DNA from: Candidatus Pantoea formicae
GTDB lineage: Bacteria > Pseudomonadota > Gammaproteobacteria > Enterobacterales > Enterobacteriaceae
DNA: 64,000 bases
Reading direction: 5' to 3'
NCBI RefSeq assembly: GCF_011752625.1
Contig: NZ_VWXD01000016.1
Span: 1-64,000, forward strand
Position numbers and translations under genes: made by a program. How positions within the stretch are numbered: the first letter of the stretch is position 1; each line of letters begins with the position of its first letter. Under the pieces are notes generated by a model. That model was not told the DNA's origin. It saw nothing but the letters and a program-made list of their open reading frames with translations, and did no database searches. Below are positions 1 to 9,202 of the stretch, in pieces.

Positions 1-82
1 ACGACGACGTTGATAGGCCGGATGTGTAAGTGCAGCGATGCATTGAGCTAACCGGTACTAATGACCCGTGAGGCTTAACCTT
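1..82 (+). rRNA. rrl: 23S ribosomal RNA, 3' end (partial)
   Basis: The window opens inside the last bases of a 23S rRNA. The segment from GATAGGCCGGATGTGTAAG to GAGGCTTAACCTT matches the enterobacterial 23S 3' terminus almost base for base. Only about 82 nt are present and the rest lies off the left edge. A spacer of roughly 190 nt without a tRNA separates it from 5S. Confidence 0.95.
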
Positions 83-273
83 ACAACGCCAGAGGCGTTT
101 TTGAGAGACGCGACAGATTTTCAGCTTTGTTCACCGGATTAAGTCCAGTGGATTTTGTGCTGTGACAAGGCGGCAAATGAGACGATGTGAAGGAGCATAC
201 ATGAGTATGTGACTGAGCAGCGCGAATGCAGCAACGCAGTCAGAGTGCAAAATACGCGGACGAAAACAGAATA

Positions 274-393
274 CGCCTGGCGGCTTTAGCGCGGTGGTCC
301 CACCTGACCCCATGCCGAACTCAGAAGTGAAACGCCGTAGCGCCGATGGTAGTGTGGGGCCTCCCCATGCGAGAGTAGGGAACTGCCAGGCAT
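274..393 (+). rRNA. rrf: 5S ribosomal RNA
   Basis: This is a 120-nt 5S rRNA with the conserved GCCTGGCGG start, the GGTGGTCCCACCTGACCCCA block, and a 3' end (CTGCCAGGCAT) that pairs with the 5' end. It is the last gene of the rRNA operon whose 23S tail begins the window. kgtP follows, as it follows rrnG in E. coli K-12. Confidence 0.97.
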
Positions 394-408
394 CAAACAA
401 GTGAAGAA

Positions 409-436
409 GCCCTGAACGGAAGTTCAGGGCTTTTTT
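409..436 (+). terminator. rRNA operon intrinsic terminator
   Basis: A perfect 9-bp stem GCCCTGAAC / GTTCAGGGC with a GGAA loop is followed by six T. It lies 16 nt after the 5S 3' end and is a textbook Rho-independent terminator. Confidence 0.93.
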
Positions 437-497
437 ACGTCTGCAGCCAGGGCCTTTTACGCCTGAAATTCAGCCAGCCCCGCAACAACCTCCCCGC

Positions 498-719
498 TTA
501 CCGGCCCGTTTTCAGCCAGTTTTCGATAAAATCAGTCACGATAACCGGTTGATTAATATCGAGAAGAGGGCGGTCGACCGTTAATTTCTCATCGCTGACC
601 AGCGCAATAACGTATTCATCCAGTAAATCAGCCACTTCACCTTTGATACCCCGCCGCCACAGCGCGATTTTGGGTACAGGCTCATCTTTAAATCCTTCAA
701 CCGGTGCTGAATAATTACT
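498..719 (-). pseudogene. C-terminal remnant of an unrecognised gene
   Basis: On the minus strand 73 codons are open up to a TAA at 498-500. The residue pattern looks coding (KIALWRRGIKGEVADLLDEY near the start, VTDFIENWLKTGR at the end), but the frame is closed by a stop at about 720 with no start codon or ribosome site. A +1/-1 change would join it to a frame beginning with GTG further right, which suggests a frameshifted or truncated gene. I do not recognise the family. The stretch 437-850 otherwise holds only this remnant and the kgtP leader. Confidence 0.4.
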
Positions 720-850
720 CTAATTTCACCCCAAAATCCCTTTCTAATCACAAATTAGCACCTCCAACGTCATCCAATTCCCGAAACGGCTTAACACATG
801 CTTTACTGAATCCTTTGGCATTAATTTATCGCAAGGAAATGAGGTAAGAC

Positions 851-2155
851 ATGACCGACTCACTACAACAAAAAGTGGCACCATCTGAATCAACGATAAA
901 CAGCAAACAACGCATCTGGGCGATTGTTGGCGCATCATCAGGCAACTTGGTCGAATGGTTCGATTTTTACGTTTACTCCTTTTTCTCACTCTATTTCGCG
1001 CATGTATTCTTCCCAGCAGGTGATACCACCACGCAGTTACTGCAAACCGCAGGCGTATTCGCGGCTGGATTTTTGATGCGCCCAATTGGTGGATGGCTGT
1101 TTGGCTACATCGCCGATCGCCATGGACGTAAGAACTCAATGCTGATTTCTGTTTGCATGATGTGTTTAGGATCCTTGGTGATCGCCTGTTTGCCAGGATA
1201 CGGCGAAATCGGCGTGGCGGCACCAGTGATCCTGCTGCTGGCGCGTATGTTTCAGGGGCTGTCAGTGGGCGGAGAGTATGGCACCAGCGCCACTTACATG
1301 AGTGAAGTCGCTTTAGAAGGCCGTAAAGGTTTTTATGCTTCATTCCAGTATGTAACACTGATTGGCGGCCAGCTGTTAGCCGTACTCACCGTAGTGGTGC
1401 TGCAACAGATCCTCAGCGACGAAGAGTTGCGCAGCTGGGGCTGGCGTATCCCCTTCTTCCTTGGTGCCGTGCTGGCCGTCGTTGCACTGTGGCTGCGTCG
1501 CTCACTGAACGAAACCTCCGAGAAAAAGAACCGGGAACATAAAGATGCGGGCAGCGTTATGGGTTTGCTGCGCAATCACTCACGCGCATTCCTGATGGTA
1601 TTGGGCTTTACTGCCGGTGGTTCACTGAGCTTCTACACTTTTACCACCTATATGCAAAAGTACTTGGTCAACACGGCGGGGATGGATGCGCGCAGCGCCA
1701 GTGGATTAATGACAGCTGCATTATTCGTGTTTATGTTGATTCAGCCGATCGTCGGGGCGCTTTCAGACAAGATTGGTCGTCGATCCTCGATGATGATCTT
1801 TGGTGCGGGAGCTGCGATCTGTACCGTACCGATCCTGATGATGCTGCAAAATGTGCAGAGCAGTTGGGCTGCATTTGCGCTGATTATGCTGGCGCTAATT
1901 ATCACCAGCTTCTACACCGCTATCAGCGGCATTCTGAAAGCGGAAATGTTCCCTCCGGAAGTGCGTGCGCTAGGCGTCGGCTTATCTTATGCGGTGGCTA
2001 ATGCGATTTTTGGTGGCTCAGCAGAGTATGTTGCTTTACTGCTGAAGAAAGAGGGAATTGAAACCAGTTTCTTCTGGTATGTGTCGGCGATGGGGGCTTT
2101 GGCCTTCCTGATTTCCCTGATGCTCCATCGCAAAGGGAAGGGCATTGCACTGTGA
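851..2155 (+). CDS. kgtP: Alpha-ketoglutarate/H+ symporter KgtP
   Basis: Inner-membrane permease of the metabolite:H+ symporter branch of the major facilitator superfamily; it imports 2-oxoglutarate with protons. It has 434 residues (E. coli KgtP 432) and about 12 hydrophobic segments. The signatures include GNLVEWFDFYVYS at about 31-43, RPIGGWLFG followed by ADRHGRK at about 77-94, and GLSVGGEYGTSATYMSE. The C-terminus HRKGKGIAL matches E. coli. The start is preceded by a GAGGT ribosome site. It lies directly downstream of the rRNA operon and converges on yfiM with no spacer, as in E. coli. Confidence 0.96.
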   Translation: MTDSLQQKVAPSESTINSKQRIWAIVGASSGNLVEWFDFYVYSFFSLYFAHVFFPAGDTTTQLLQTAGVFAAGFLMRPIGGWLFGYIADRHGRKNSMLISVCMMCLGSLVIACLPGYGEIGVAAPVILLLARMFQGLSVGGEYGTSATYMSEVALEGRKGFYASFQYVTLIGGQLLAVLTVVVLQQILSDEELRSWGWRIPFFLGAVLAVVALWLRRSLNETSEKKNREHKDAGSVMGLLRNHSRAFLMVLGFTAGGSLSFYTFTTYMQKYLVNTAGMDARSASGLMTAALFVFMLIQPIVGALSDKIGRRSSMMIFGAGAAICTVPILMMLQNVQSSWAAFALIMLALIITSFYTAISGILKAEMFPPEVRALGVGLSYAVANAIFGGSAEYVALLLKKEGIETSFFWYVSAMGALAFLISLMLHRKGKGIAL

Positions 2156-2476
2156 TTATTGGCTTAAATTCCACAATGCAACGCCAGTGGCCGCTCCAGC
2201 TACATCATAACTGAGATCCTTCCAGCTCCAGCCGCTCCCTGAGGAGCGGCTGTCATATAACTCTTTTCCTACGCCAAAACTCAGCGAGAACAAAAAGCCA
2301 AAACGTAAGTTTTGCCCACGGCTTTGATGCTGATGTTGGGAGATTTCACTGCCGGCAGCAGCCAGTACGGCAGAAGAGAAGAAGTGTTCGGCTTTGTCTT
2401 TACCGGTCCAGTGATCTTGCGCCACATGCGCACATCCACTACAAAGTAAAACTATGCAGAGGATGAGCGCACGCAT
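2156..2476 (-). CDS. yfiM: YfiM family lipoprotein
   Basis: Predicted lipoprotein of 106 residues. The N-terminus has a hydrophobic run and a lipobox LCSGC with the lipidated Cys at residue 15, so it is probably anchored in the envelope. The body contains the YfiM pattern DKAEHFFSSAVLAA and FGVGKELYDSR. The biochemical role is unknown. It lies 3 nt after pssA on the same strand, an arrangement shared with E. coli, so it is probably co-transcribed with pssA. Confidence 0.85.
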   Translation of the reverse strand: MRALILCIVLLCSGCAHVAQDHWTGKDKAEHFFSSAVLAAAGSEISQHQHQSRGQNLRFGFLFSLSFGVGKELYDSRSSGSGWSWKDLSYDVAGAATGVALWNLSQ

Positions 2477-2479
2477 CGG

Positions 2480-3835
2480 CTAGAGTAAACGACTGATAAG
2501 ACGGTCAATACGGATACGGCGTAGACGACGGATTAACTTACGTACTTTCGCCGGATAATCAGAAATACTCTCTAATTCGCGGAAGTGCTCAACCGTCGTG
2601 GTATGTTCACGAATCAGCGCCAGCTCTTTCTCGCGCTGTTCTGCCAGCTCATTCTTAGGATCGTGGATCAGCACCGCATTTTCCAAATCCAGTCGCCAGG
2701 CGCGCGGATTAAGGTTATTGCCAGTAATCATCATCCACTCGTCATCCACCCAAATACCTTTCAGGTGATAACTGTTTTCGCCGTCTTTCCACAAACGCAC
2801 CGTCAGCTGACCGTTATTGACGTAGTACTGCAAACGGCTCAGAAAACGTCGCAGATTGATCTCATACAAATAGGGCAGGGCGCCGATGATCTTAAACGGC
2901 TGCTCAGGCGGGATGTAAAAGTCATTAGCCGTTTTATCTCCGACAATGATCTCGACTTCTTTACCCTGACGCAGCAGATGGATCAGGTTGCGCACCAAGA
3001 TCGCTGGCAGGTTAAAGTAGGGCGTACAGAGCGTGAGTTTGCGCTCGGCGCATGGCATTAAATGGAAGATGGTTTTATTCAACAGGCTGCGTTTGCCAAG
3101 CCCCACCAGAGGGGTCACGGCGAGCGATTCATTGCCCGTATTACCGGTGAACTGATAATTGAAACTGCGCAAATCCTGACGGAACTGGCGGGTTTCATTC
3201 TTGATCTCGGGGCTTGAAGGACGCTCAGTCTGATCAAGACGATTGACTGCATCGGACTGCTTAAGATTCTCGCAAATCCACGCATACATGGTATCGGCTA
3301 ACTGCGGGTTGCGGATTAGCTGATAGCGGTCATAGCGGTATCTATCATGTTGATGTAAATAAACATCGTTGAGGCTGGCACCGCTATACAGCAGCGTATC
3401 ATCAATGATGAAGCCCTTCAGATGCAGCACGCCGAGTGCTTCACGCGTGTTGACGGGAATGCCATACACTGGAATAGCGATATCGGGATGCTGTGCTGCC
3501 ATTTCGCAATACCAGTCGGCATTGGTCAGCCCACGTGCGGCACCAATCCTGCCACGCTGCGCGCGATGCCAATCAACCAGAATGCTGATATCCAGCTCTG
3601 GCCGTGCCTGACGCGCAGCGTAAAGCGCCTGCATAATGCCTCGCCCACCGTCGTCATTCTCAAGATAGAGTGCCGCGATGCAAATGCGTTTTTCGGCCGC
3701 AGCGATTTTCGTCAGCAGGGTCTCACGGAACTCGGCAGGCGAGTAAAGCGTGGTCACATCCGACACGGATTGTGACAGTTTAGGCAGCTGTGCGAGGTGT
3801 TGTTGGTGTTTATTACGTTTAAATTTAGACAACAT
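2480..3835 (-). CDS. pssA: CDP-diacylglycerol-serine O-phosphatidyltransferase
   Basis: Phosphatidylserine synthase, which condenses CDP-diacylglycerol with L-serine in the first committed step to phosphatidylethanolamine. It is a phospholipase D-superfamily enzyme with two HxK motifs: HLKGFIIDD at about residue 137 and YHLKGIWVDDEW at about 357, each followed by the expected Asn/Ser stretch (GASLND; GNNLNPRAW). The very basic C-terminus (KVRKLIRRLRRIRIDRLISRLL region) suits a peripheral membrane association. The ATG at 3835 gives 451 residues and the E. coli start MLSKFKRNKHQQ; a GTG one codon upstream is less likely. Confidence 0.97.
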   Translation of the reverse strand: MLSKFKRNKHQQHLAQLPKLSQSVSDVTTLYSPAEFRETLLTKIAAAEKRICIAALYLENDDGGRGIMQALYAARQARPELDISILVDWHRAQRGRIGAARGLTNADWYCEMAAQHPDIAIPVYGIPVNTREALGVLHLKGFIIDDTLLYSGASLNDVYLHQHDRYRYDRYQLIRNPQLADTMYAWICENLKQSDAVNRLDQTERPSSPEIKNETRQFRQDLRSFNYQFTGNTGNESLAVTPLVGLGKRSLLNKTIFHLMPCAERKLTLCTPYFNLPAILVRNLIHLLRQGKEVEIIVGDKTANDFYIPPEQPFKIIGALPYLYEINLRRFLSRLQYYVNNGQLTVRLWKDGENSYHLKGIWVDDEWMMITGNNLNPRAWRLDLENAVLIHDPKNELAEQREKELALIREHTTTVEHFRELESISDYPAKVRKLIRRLRRIRIDRLISRLL

Positions 3836-3957
3836 CACAGTGCACTTCTTCTCTGTTCATTGCATGGCCTTTTGCCATCAAATCATGATCCTAACGGTAA
3901 ATAATAACATCAACCAGCCTGATAAGGAGGATTTTTACCTTTCTGTACAGGATATCA

Positions 3958-6609
3958 TCACGCCTCGCCGAGCGGTAAATTCAGGCTGACAATGCCATCA
4001 TCCAATTGAATATTCACACGAAAATTCAGTTTTCGTGCCAGCGTAATCATGCCGGTGTTGTGTGGCATGGTGATACCGTTCAATTGTTGCAGGCCATGAT
4101 CGCGCGTGTAGCGAATCATCTTTTCCAGCAATCGTCTGCCCATGCCCAGACCTTTCAGGTCGGATCGCACTAATACAGAGAACTCAGCATCAATGTTGTC
4201 GGCGTCAGAGATAGCTCGCGTCACACCAATAATTTCATCATTCCCGTTGTGCTGCCGCACAGCAACAATGGCCATCTCTCGGTCATAGTCGATTTGGGTC
4301 ATGTTGGCGAGATCTTCATGCGTGAACTCATTGATCTCACTGAAATAACGATAATAGAGGTCTTCCTTCGTCACCTGAGCGATAAATGCGCGCAACTGCG
4401 GTTCATCTTCGGGCAGGATTGGACGGAACAGGCAATATTGTCCATCTTTCAACTGCACCTGCTCTTCAAGATGGTGCGGATAAGGGCGAATCGCCAGGCG
4501 TGCTTCGTTATCACCGGTAAATGGTGCCAGTTGCAGTGTGACATCCAGTAACGTGAATTCATTTGCTGAGGCCAGCAACGGATGAATATCCAGCCGCTGA
4601 ATCTCCGGGCAGTCCACCACCAGGTTAGAAACCTGCACCAGAAGCTGGCTCAGGCCCGCAATATCCAGTGGACGCAACGCACTACGATTGCGCACTTTGC
4701 CGCTCTTCATCGCCTGAATCACCAGGTAACGTGCTAGCGTCATATTCAACGGGGGTAATGCCACTGCAGCCTGCTTATCCGGTTGCCACTCCACTCCGCC
4801 TTCACCCAGCATGATAATCGGACCAAACAACGGATCTTGTTCCACCACCACACGTAATTCTTGTGCGCCGGCACGGTTTGCCATGCTTTGCACCAGCAAG
4901 CCATCTATACGCGCTTGTGGATGTGTATTGCGCACACGATCAAAAATCGCCTCAGCGGCCTGCTCAACTTCCACAGCGCTGCGCAGATAAAGCATTACCC
5001 CCTGAACTTCAGACTTGTGTGGGATATCAGGTGAACGCAGCTTGAGCGCTACGGGATAGCCAATCTGATCGGCGATACTGGCGGCCTCACGGCTGTCACC
5101 CGCAATCCACGTCGGCAGCGTTGCTAATCCATAGGCTTGCAGCACCGGCTGTACTTCATGGGTATCCAGGGTGTTAATCCCCTGATCCAGCGCTTGTTGA
5201 ATCAGTTGGTGCGCCTGCGCGCTGTTTTGCGTCAGGCCGATCGGTAAGGCGGGTGTTTCACGCAGTTGTTTTTGGTTACGGCGATACTCAACCTGATGCA
5301 TAAATGCAGTTACGGTGCCTTCCGGTGTGCGCCAGGTGGGGATGCCGGCCTGAGTGAAAGCACGACGAGCGGCTTGTGAAGAGTATTCGCCACACCAGTT
5401 GGTGAGCAGTGTCACCTGCTTGCCGCGCGGATGTTTAGCCACGGCCGCGATAATTTGTTCCGCCGTTTCACTGGCGGGAGACACGGCGCTAGGGGCATGG
5501 ATAATCATTAATGCATCGAGTTCATGGCTATCCAGCAGTTGTTCTATGCAGGCAACATAGCGCGCGGGTGTGGCATCGTCCTTGAGATCCAGCGGATTAC
5601 CGCGCCCAACGCCTTCCGGCAACAATGTGGCCAAGGCTTGTAAGGTCTCATCACTCAGCGTAGCCAGTTTGCCATTACGCGCGTACAGCTCATCCAGTGC
5701 TAAGGCTGCGGGAGCTGCGCCGTTGCTGATGATCATCAATCTATCCCCTCGCAATGGACGCATATGGCTAAGCGATTCCACTGCTGAGAACAGTTCATGC
5801 GTATCCTGTACGCGCAGCAAACCGGCACGCTGAATCGCGGCATCCCATGCGGCATCCAGCCCGCTGTGGGTGCCAATCATCGCCTGTGCCTGGTGACTAC
5901 GACCGCTTTTGATCACCAGAATCGGTTTATTGCGTGAGGCGCTACGAGAGGCCGAAACAAAGCGGCGCGCATCACTGAGATGCTCAAGATAGAGCAGAAT
6001 AGCGCTGGTCTTACCGTCACGTGCCAGGAAATCCAGCAAATCATCAACATCAATATCCAGACTGTCGCCCAAAGCGATAAACCAGGAAAAGCCAAGGTTA
6101 CGCTGCTGAGCCCAATCAAGAATGGTGTTGGATACCGCAGCTGACTGGGAAATAAAGGCGATACGCCCTTTGGCGATCGGCACCGGCGAGAAGCTGGCGT
6201 TCAGCCCCTGCCACGGCGCTAACAACCCAAGACTATTCGGGCCAAGCAGGCGAATTTGCCACTGACTGGCACAGGCTTTTAGCTCTTCCAACTGACTGGC
6301 GGGCGCGGAGAGAATGATGCAGGCTTTACAGCCTTTTTCACCCAACTGTTGCAGCAGCTCTAAATTGCGTTTTGCGTGAGTACAGATGATGGCGAGGTCA
6401 GGTGGAAAGGGCAGGCTGTCGATGTTCGGCCAAGCCAGTACGCCGCTCACGGCTTTGTACTTCGGTGTGACCGGGAGCACTGGGCCGCTGAATCCCCCCG
6501 CCAGCAGGTTACGCATCATAAAGTAGCCGGCGCGCCCCGGTTTTACCGACGCGCCAATCACCGCGATTGATTTAGGCCGTAACAGTGCTTCCAGTCCGCG
6601 TTGACTCAT
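3958..6609 (-). CDS. pka: Protein lysine acetyltransferase Pka (YfiQ/PatZ)
   Basis: Bifunctional-looking protein of 883 residues. The N-terminal ~700 residues form an NDP-forming acyl-CoA synthetase-like region (CoA-binding SIAVIGAS at about 14-21, then an ATP-grasp-like part with KLRSPDIPHKSEVQGV). The C-terminal ~160 residues form a GNAT acetyltransferase domain (FRPILPEDEPQL; VLVRSDLKGLGMGRRLLEKM as the acetyl-CoA loop). In enterobacteria it acetylates lysines of metabolic enzymes such as acetyl-CoA synthetase. Two ATGs are adjacent; the one at 6609 sits better behind GGGAGTGG and matches E. coli MSQRGLEALLRPKS. It lies between tapT and pssA as in E. coli. Confidence 0.94.
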   Translation of the reverse strand: MSQRGLEALLRPKSIAVIGASVKPGRAGYFMMRNLLAGGFSGPVLPVTPKYKAVSGVLAWPNIDSLPFPPDLAIICTHAKRNLELLQQLGEKGCKACIILSAPASQLEELKACASQWQIRLLGPNSLGLLAPWQGLNASFSPVPIAKGRIAFISQSAAVSNTILDWAQQRNLGFSWFIALGDSLDIDVDDLLDFLARDGKTSAILLYLEHLSDARRFVSASRSASRNKPILVIKSGRSHQAQAMIGTHSGLDAAWDAAIQRAGLLRVQDTHELFSAVESLSHMRPLRGDRLMIISNGAAPAALALDELYARNGKLATLSDETLQALATLLPEGVGRGNPLDLKDDATPARYVACIEQLLDSHELDALMIIHAPSAVSPASETAEQIIAAVAKHPRGKQVTLLTNWCGEYSSQAARRAFTQAGIPTWRTPEGTVTAFMHQVEYRRNQKQLRETPALPIGLTQNSAQAHQLIQQALDQGINTLDTHEVQPVLQAYGLATLPTWIAGDSREAASIADQIGYPVALKLRSPDIPHKSEVQGVMLYLRSAVEVEQAAEAIFDRVRNTHPQARIDGLLVQSMANRAGAQELRVVVEQDPLFGPIIMLGEGGVEWQPDKQAAVALPPLNMTLARYLVIQAMKSGKVRNRSALRPLDIAGLSQLLVQVSNLVVDCPEIQRLDIHPLLASANEFTLLDVTLQLAPFTGDNEARLAIRPYPHHLEEQVQLKDGQYCLFRPILPEDEPQLRAFIAQVTKEDLYYRYFSEINEFTHEDLANMTQIDYDREMAIVAVRQHNGNDEIIGVTRAISDADNIDAEFSVLVRSDLKGLGMGRRLLEKMIRYTRDHGLQQLNGITMPHNTGMITLARKLNFRVNIQLDDGIVSLNLPLGEA

Positions 6610-6685
6610 CATCCACTCCCGACATCAAGATTGGCATGATTGTAAACGCTTTTTAGTATGCTTGCCGACTCGTCGATCGCAGGAT

Positions 6686-7390
6686 TTAGATTTCGCCAGG
6701 CAAAAGCGCTTCCTGATAATGCACAGGATGATGCGGTTTACCTGCCAGATAAGCGTGACGGAAATGCTCAAAATGCTGCTGTAACGCGCTTGCTGCCTCA
6801 ACATCGCCAGCCTGCTCCAGCAACGCGGCGGCCACTTCAGCGGTACAGTGCTGCCCCTCGCCGTGCGCTTCCCGCAGCGTGTAGCGCGACGGTGTGGATA
6901 CGTTGAGTGACATCACCGGGAACGCATCCAGCCAGGGGCTTTTGCGGAACATCTTGCGCGCTTCAGTCCAGGTGCCATCCAGCATAATAAACAGCGGCGG
7001 TTTACCGCTGGTGGGCGGGGTGGTCAGCACTTCTCGGCCTGCGTCAGCGTATGAGGCTGGGAACACCACCATCGGCTGATAATTAGCGGTTTGCACGGCT
7101 GCGAGCATCGCGTCATCAGGTTCGGTACGCGACCAGCCAAACGCCAGCGTATCAGGCAGGATATCGGCAATCAGGCGTCCGGTATTGCTCGGTTTCATCG
7201 GCTCGGTATCGAACATCACCAAGCAAAAACGGCTCCGTGCTTGCTGCGGTTGCAGCGTGGCACACAGGCAATTTTTTTGTGGCAGCAGGCAACGCTGGCA
7301 GCGCAACACGCGATTGCCACGGGCAAGAAATGGGCGTGTAGCGCGTGCTAAACGTTGCGCACGTAAGCGCAGAACGGCATTTTCAGACAT
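6686..7390 (-). CDS. tapT: tRNA-uridine aminocarboxypropyltransferase TapT (YfiP)
   Basis: DTW-domain enzyme of 234 residues. E. coli TapT transfers the 3-amino-3-carboxypropyl group of S-adenosylmethionine to U47 of several tRNAs to make acp3U. The sequence shows an N-terminal cysteine cluster (CQRCLLPQKNCLC at about 30-42), the segment FDTEPMKPSNTGRLIAD, and the family motif DGTW (about 140) in a DGTWTEARKMFRKS context. It lies just downstream of trxC, on the same strand as pka. The near-identity to E. coli YfiP around these motifs makes the call firm. Confidence 0.92.
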   Translation of the reverse strand: MSENAVLRLRAQRLARATRPFLARGNRVLRCQRCLLPQKNCLCATLQPQQARSRFCLVMFDTEPMKPSNTGRLIADILPDTLAFGWSRTEPDDAMLAAVQTANYQPMVVFPASYADAGREVLTTPPTSGKPPLFIMLDGTWTEARKMFRKSPWLDAFPVMSLNVSTPSRYTLREAHGEGQHCTAEVAAALLEQAGDVEAASALQQHFEHFRHAYLAGKPHHPVHYQEALLPGEI

Positions 7391-7467
7391 AGAATCGCAG
7401 GCAGGAAAAAACGCCAGTTTAATAGAAGGCTAACGGCAAGGCCAGCACAGGGGCTGGCCTGAGGTGC

Positions 7468-7887
7468 TTAAAGTGATTCGTCGAGCCACTCATTAAACGG
7501 CGCTTTGGGCATTGCCCCGTTTAACATGTCGACCATCTCACCCTTTTTGAACACCATAATGGTCGGAATACTGCGGATACGGAAGCGTGAGCTGAGTGCC
7601 GGTTCGGCTTCCGTGTTCACTTTCACAAAGCGCACTTTACCGCGGCGTTCGTCAGCGACATCCTTAAAAACAGGCGCGAAGTTCACGCATGGGCCGCACC
7701 ATGGCGCCCAGAAGTCGATCACCACGGGCAGATCGTCCTGTAAATATTTATCCAGCGTGGCTGCGGTGGCATTCACGACTTCACCATTGAAAAGCTCGTC
7801 GCCACAGCGACCACACTTGGCGCCATCGGCAATGCGTTCCTCGGGAACGCGATTAGTTGCCTGACAGGAGGCACATACAGTATTCAT
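7468..7887 (-). CDS. trxC: Thioredoxin 2
   Basis: Cytoplasmic thiol-disulfide reductase of 139 residues. It has the extra N-terminal zinc-binding module of TrxC, with Cys pairs at 5/8 and 25/28 (CASC and CGRC), followed by a thioredoxin fold with active site WCGPC at 63-67 and the cis-proline segment RSIPTIM. The ATG at 7887 lies behind GAGGTG and gives the E. coli start MNTVC; an upstream GTG is unlikely. It is transcribed away from yfiF, with a 150-nt divergent gap. Confidence 0.96.
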   Translation of the reverse strand: MNTVCASCQATNRVPEERIADGAKCGRCGDELFNGEVVNATAATLDKYLQDDLPVVIDFWAPWCGPCVNFAPVFKDVADERRGKVRFVKVNTEAEPALSSRFRIRSIPTIMVFKKGEMVDMLNGAMPKAPFNEWLDESL

Positions 7888-8043
7888 CGTCACCTCAAAC
7901 CGGACCTGTAAATGTTATGATTGCCGAACATTATGAAAAGGTTGAGTGCTATGCTCAATCTGGATTGCCCAATAGGTTCAATAGTTGATAGCTAAGCTCC
8001 AGCACATCAGGTAATCTTCGCGCTCTCAATGCAGGAGGAACAA

Positions 8044-9162
8044 ATGAACGACGAATTTAAAGGCAAAAGCGGCAAGGTAAAAGTGATGTATGTACGTGAT
8101 GAGGATGGCGGTCAGAAGCCGAATCCCCGTACCGGCAAAGGCGGCCGTCCTGCTGCGCGCCAGGAAGATAATCGTCGTTCTGGTCCTCGTACTGCACGTA
8201 ATAATGAAGAAGGTGGTCGCAGCAGTGCAGGTGGTCGCGGAACGCCAGCGCGTGATGCACGCAACAGCGAGCGCGGTCGCAGCTTTGGCCGTCGTGACGA
8301 TCGTGGCGATGACAACCGCAGCTTCGGTGATTCACCGTGGCGCACCGTTTCACGCCCACCGGTAGCGGACGATAGCCAGATTGATGAGGCAGCGAGCAAC
8401 AAGCCGGTCATCGACCCCGAGCAGATTCGCCGTCAGCGTCAGGAAGAGACGCGCGTTTATGGTGAAAATGCCTGCCAGGCGCTGTTTGCCAGCCGCCCAG
8501 AGAGCATCGTGCGTGCTTGGTTTATCCAGAGCGTAACGCCACGCTTCCGCGAAACGCTGCGCTGGTTAGCGGCCAACCGTAAAGCCTACCACGTGGTGGA
8601 TGATGCCGAGCTGACTAAGGCTTCAGGCACCGAACACCACGGCGGCGTGTGCTTCATCATCAAGAAGCGTATGGGCATGGAAGTCTCTGAGTGGCTGAAA
8701 AAAGCTGATACCAAGGATTGCGTGCTGGCTTTGGAAGATGTCAGTAACCCGCACAATCTCGGTGGCATCATGCGTAGCTGCGCGCACTTCGGTGTGAAAG
8801 GCTTGTTGGTTAACGATGCTTCACTGCTGGAATCGGGTGCGGCAGTACGTACTGCCGAAGGTGGCGCAGAACATGTGCAGGCGATCAGCGGTGAAAGTTT
8901 TGCCAGCGGTCTGGAAGCCTTCCGTAAAGCGGGTTACACCATCGTGACGACTTCAAGCCATGAAGGCACGCCGCTGGCGAAAGCTGAGCTGCCAGCCAAA
9001 ATGGTATTGGTGCTTGGTCAAGAGCGTGAAGGTTTGTCCGACAGCGCCTTCCAGCAGGGTGATATCAGCCTGTCGATTGGCGGTACTGGCAACGTCGAGA
9101 GTCTTAACGTATCGGTTGCGACCGGTATCCTGCTCGCCGAGTGGTGGCGTCAGAACGCATAA
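8044..9162 (+). CDS. yfiF: SpoU/TrmH-family RNA methyltransferase YfiF
   Basis: Predicted 2'-O-ribose RNA methyltransferase of the SPOUT superfamily, 372 residues. The first ~130 residues are low complexity and rich in Arg, Gly, Asp and Asn (probably disordered and RNA binding). A SpoU substrate-binding domain (about 140-215) and the knotted SAM-binding domain follow, with motifs DVSNPHNLGGIMRSC, LVLGQEREGLS and NVESLNVSVATGILLAEW. AGGAGG at 8033-8038 sits 5 nt before the ATG at 8044, so the ATG at 8029 is not used. The RNA target is not established by sequence. Confidence 0.9.
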   Translation: MNDEFKGKSGKVKVMYVRDEDGGQKPNPRTGKGGRPAARQEDNRRSGPRTARNNEEGGRSSAGGRGTPARDARNSERGRSFGRRDDRGDDNRSFGDSPWRTVSRPPVADDSQIDEAASNKPVIDPEQIRRQRQEETRVYGENACQALFASRPESIVRAWFIQSVTPRFRETLRWLAANRKAYHVVDDAELTKASGTEHHGGVCFIIKKRMGMEVSEWLKKADTKDCVLALEDVSNPHNLGGIMRSCAHFGVKGLLVNDASLLESGAAVRTAEGGAEHVQAISGESFASGLEAFRKAGYTIVTTSSHEGTPLAKAELPAKMVLVLGQEREGLSDSAFQQGDISLSIGGTGNVESLNVSVATGILLAEWWRQNA

Positions 9163-9166
9163 AATG

Positions 9167-9194
9167 AAAACGGGCCGAAAGGCCCGTTTTTGTT
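9167..9194. terminator. Bidirectional terminator between yfiF and emrB
   Basis: The stem CGGGCC / GGCCCG with a GAAA loop is flanked by AAAA on the left and TTTTT on the right, so it can act for yfiF on plus and emrB on minus. Both genes end within about 10 nt of it. Confidence 0.88.
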
Positions 9195-9202
9195 TCTACT
9201 CT

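Noticed and set aside
131..400. 89-codon minus-strand frame over the 23S-5S spacer and 5S
   Set aside because: It is the antisense of the 5S rRNA and spacer.
744..1358. 204-codon minus-strand frame opposite kgtP
   Set aside because: It is antisense to a clear KgtP gene, has an arginine/cysteine-rich non-protein-like composition and no ribosome site.
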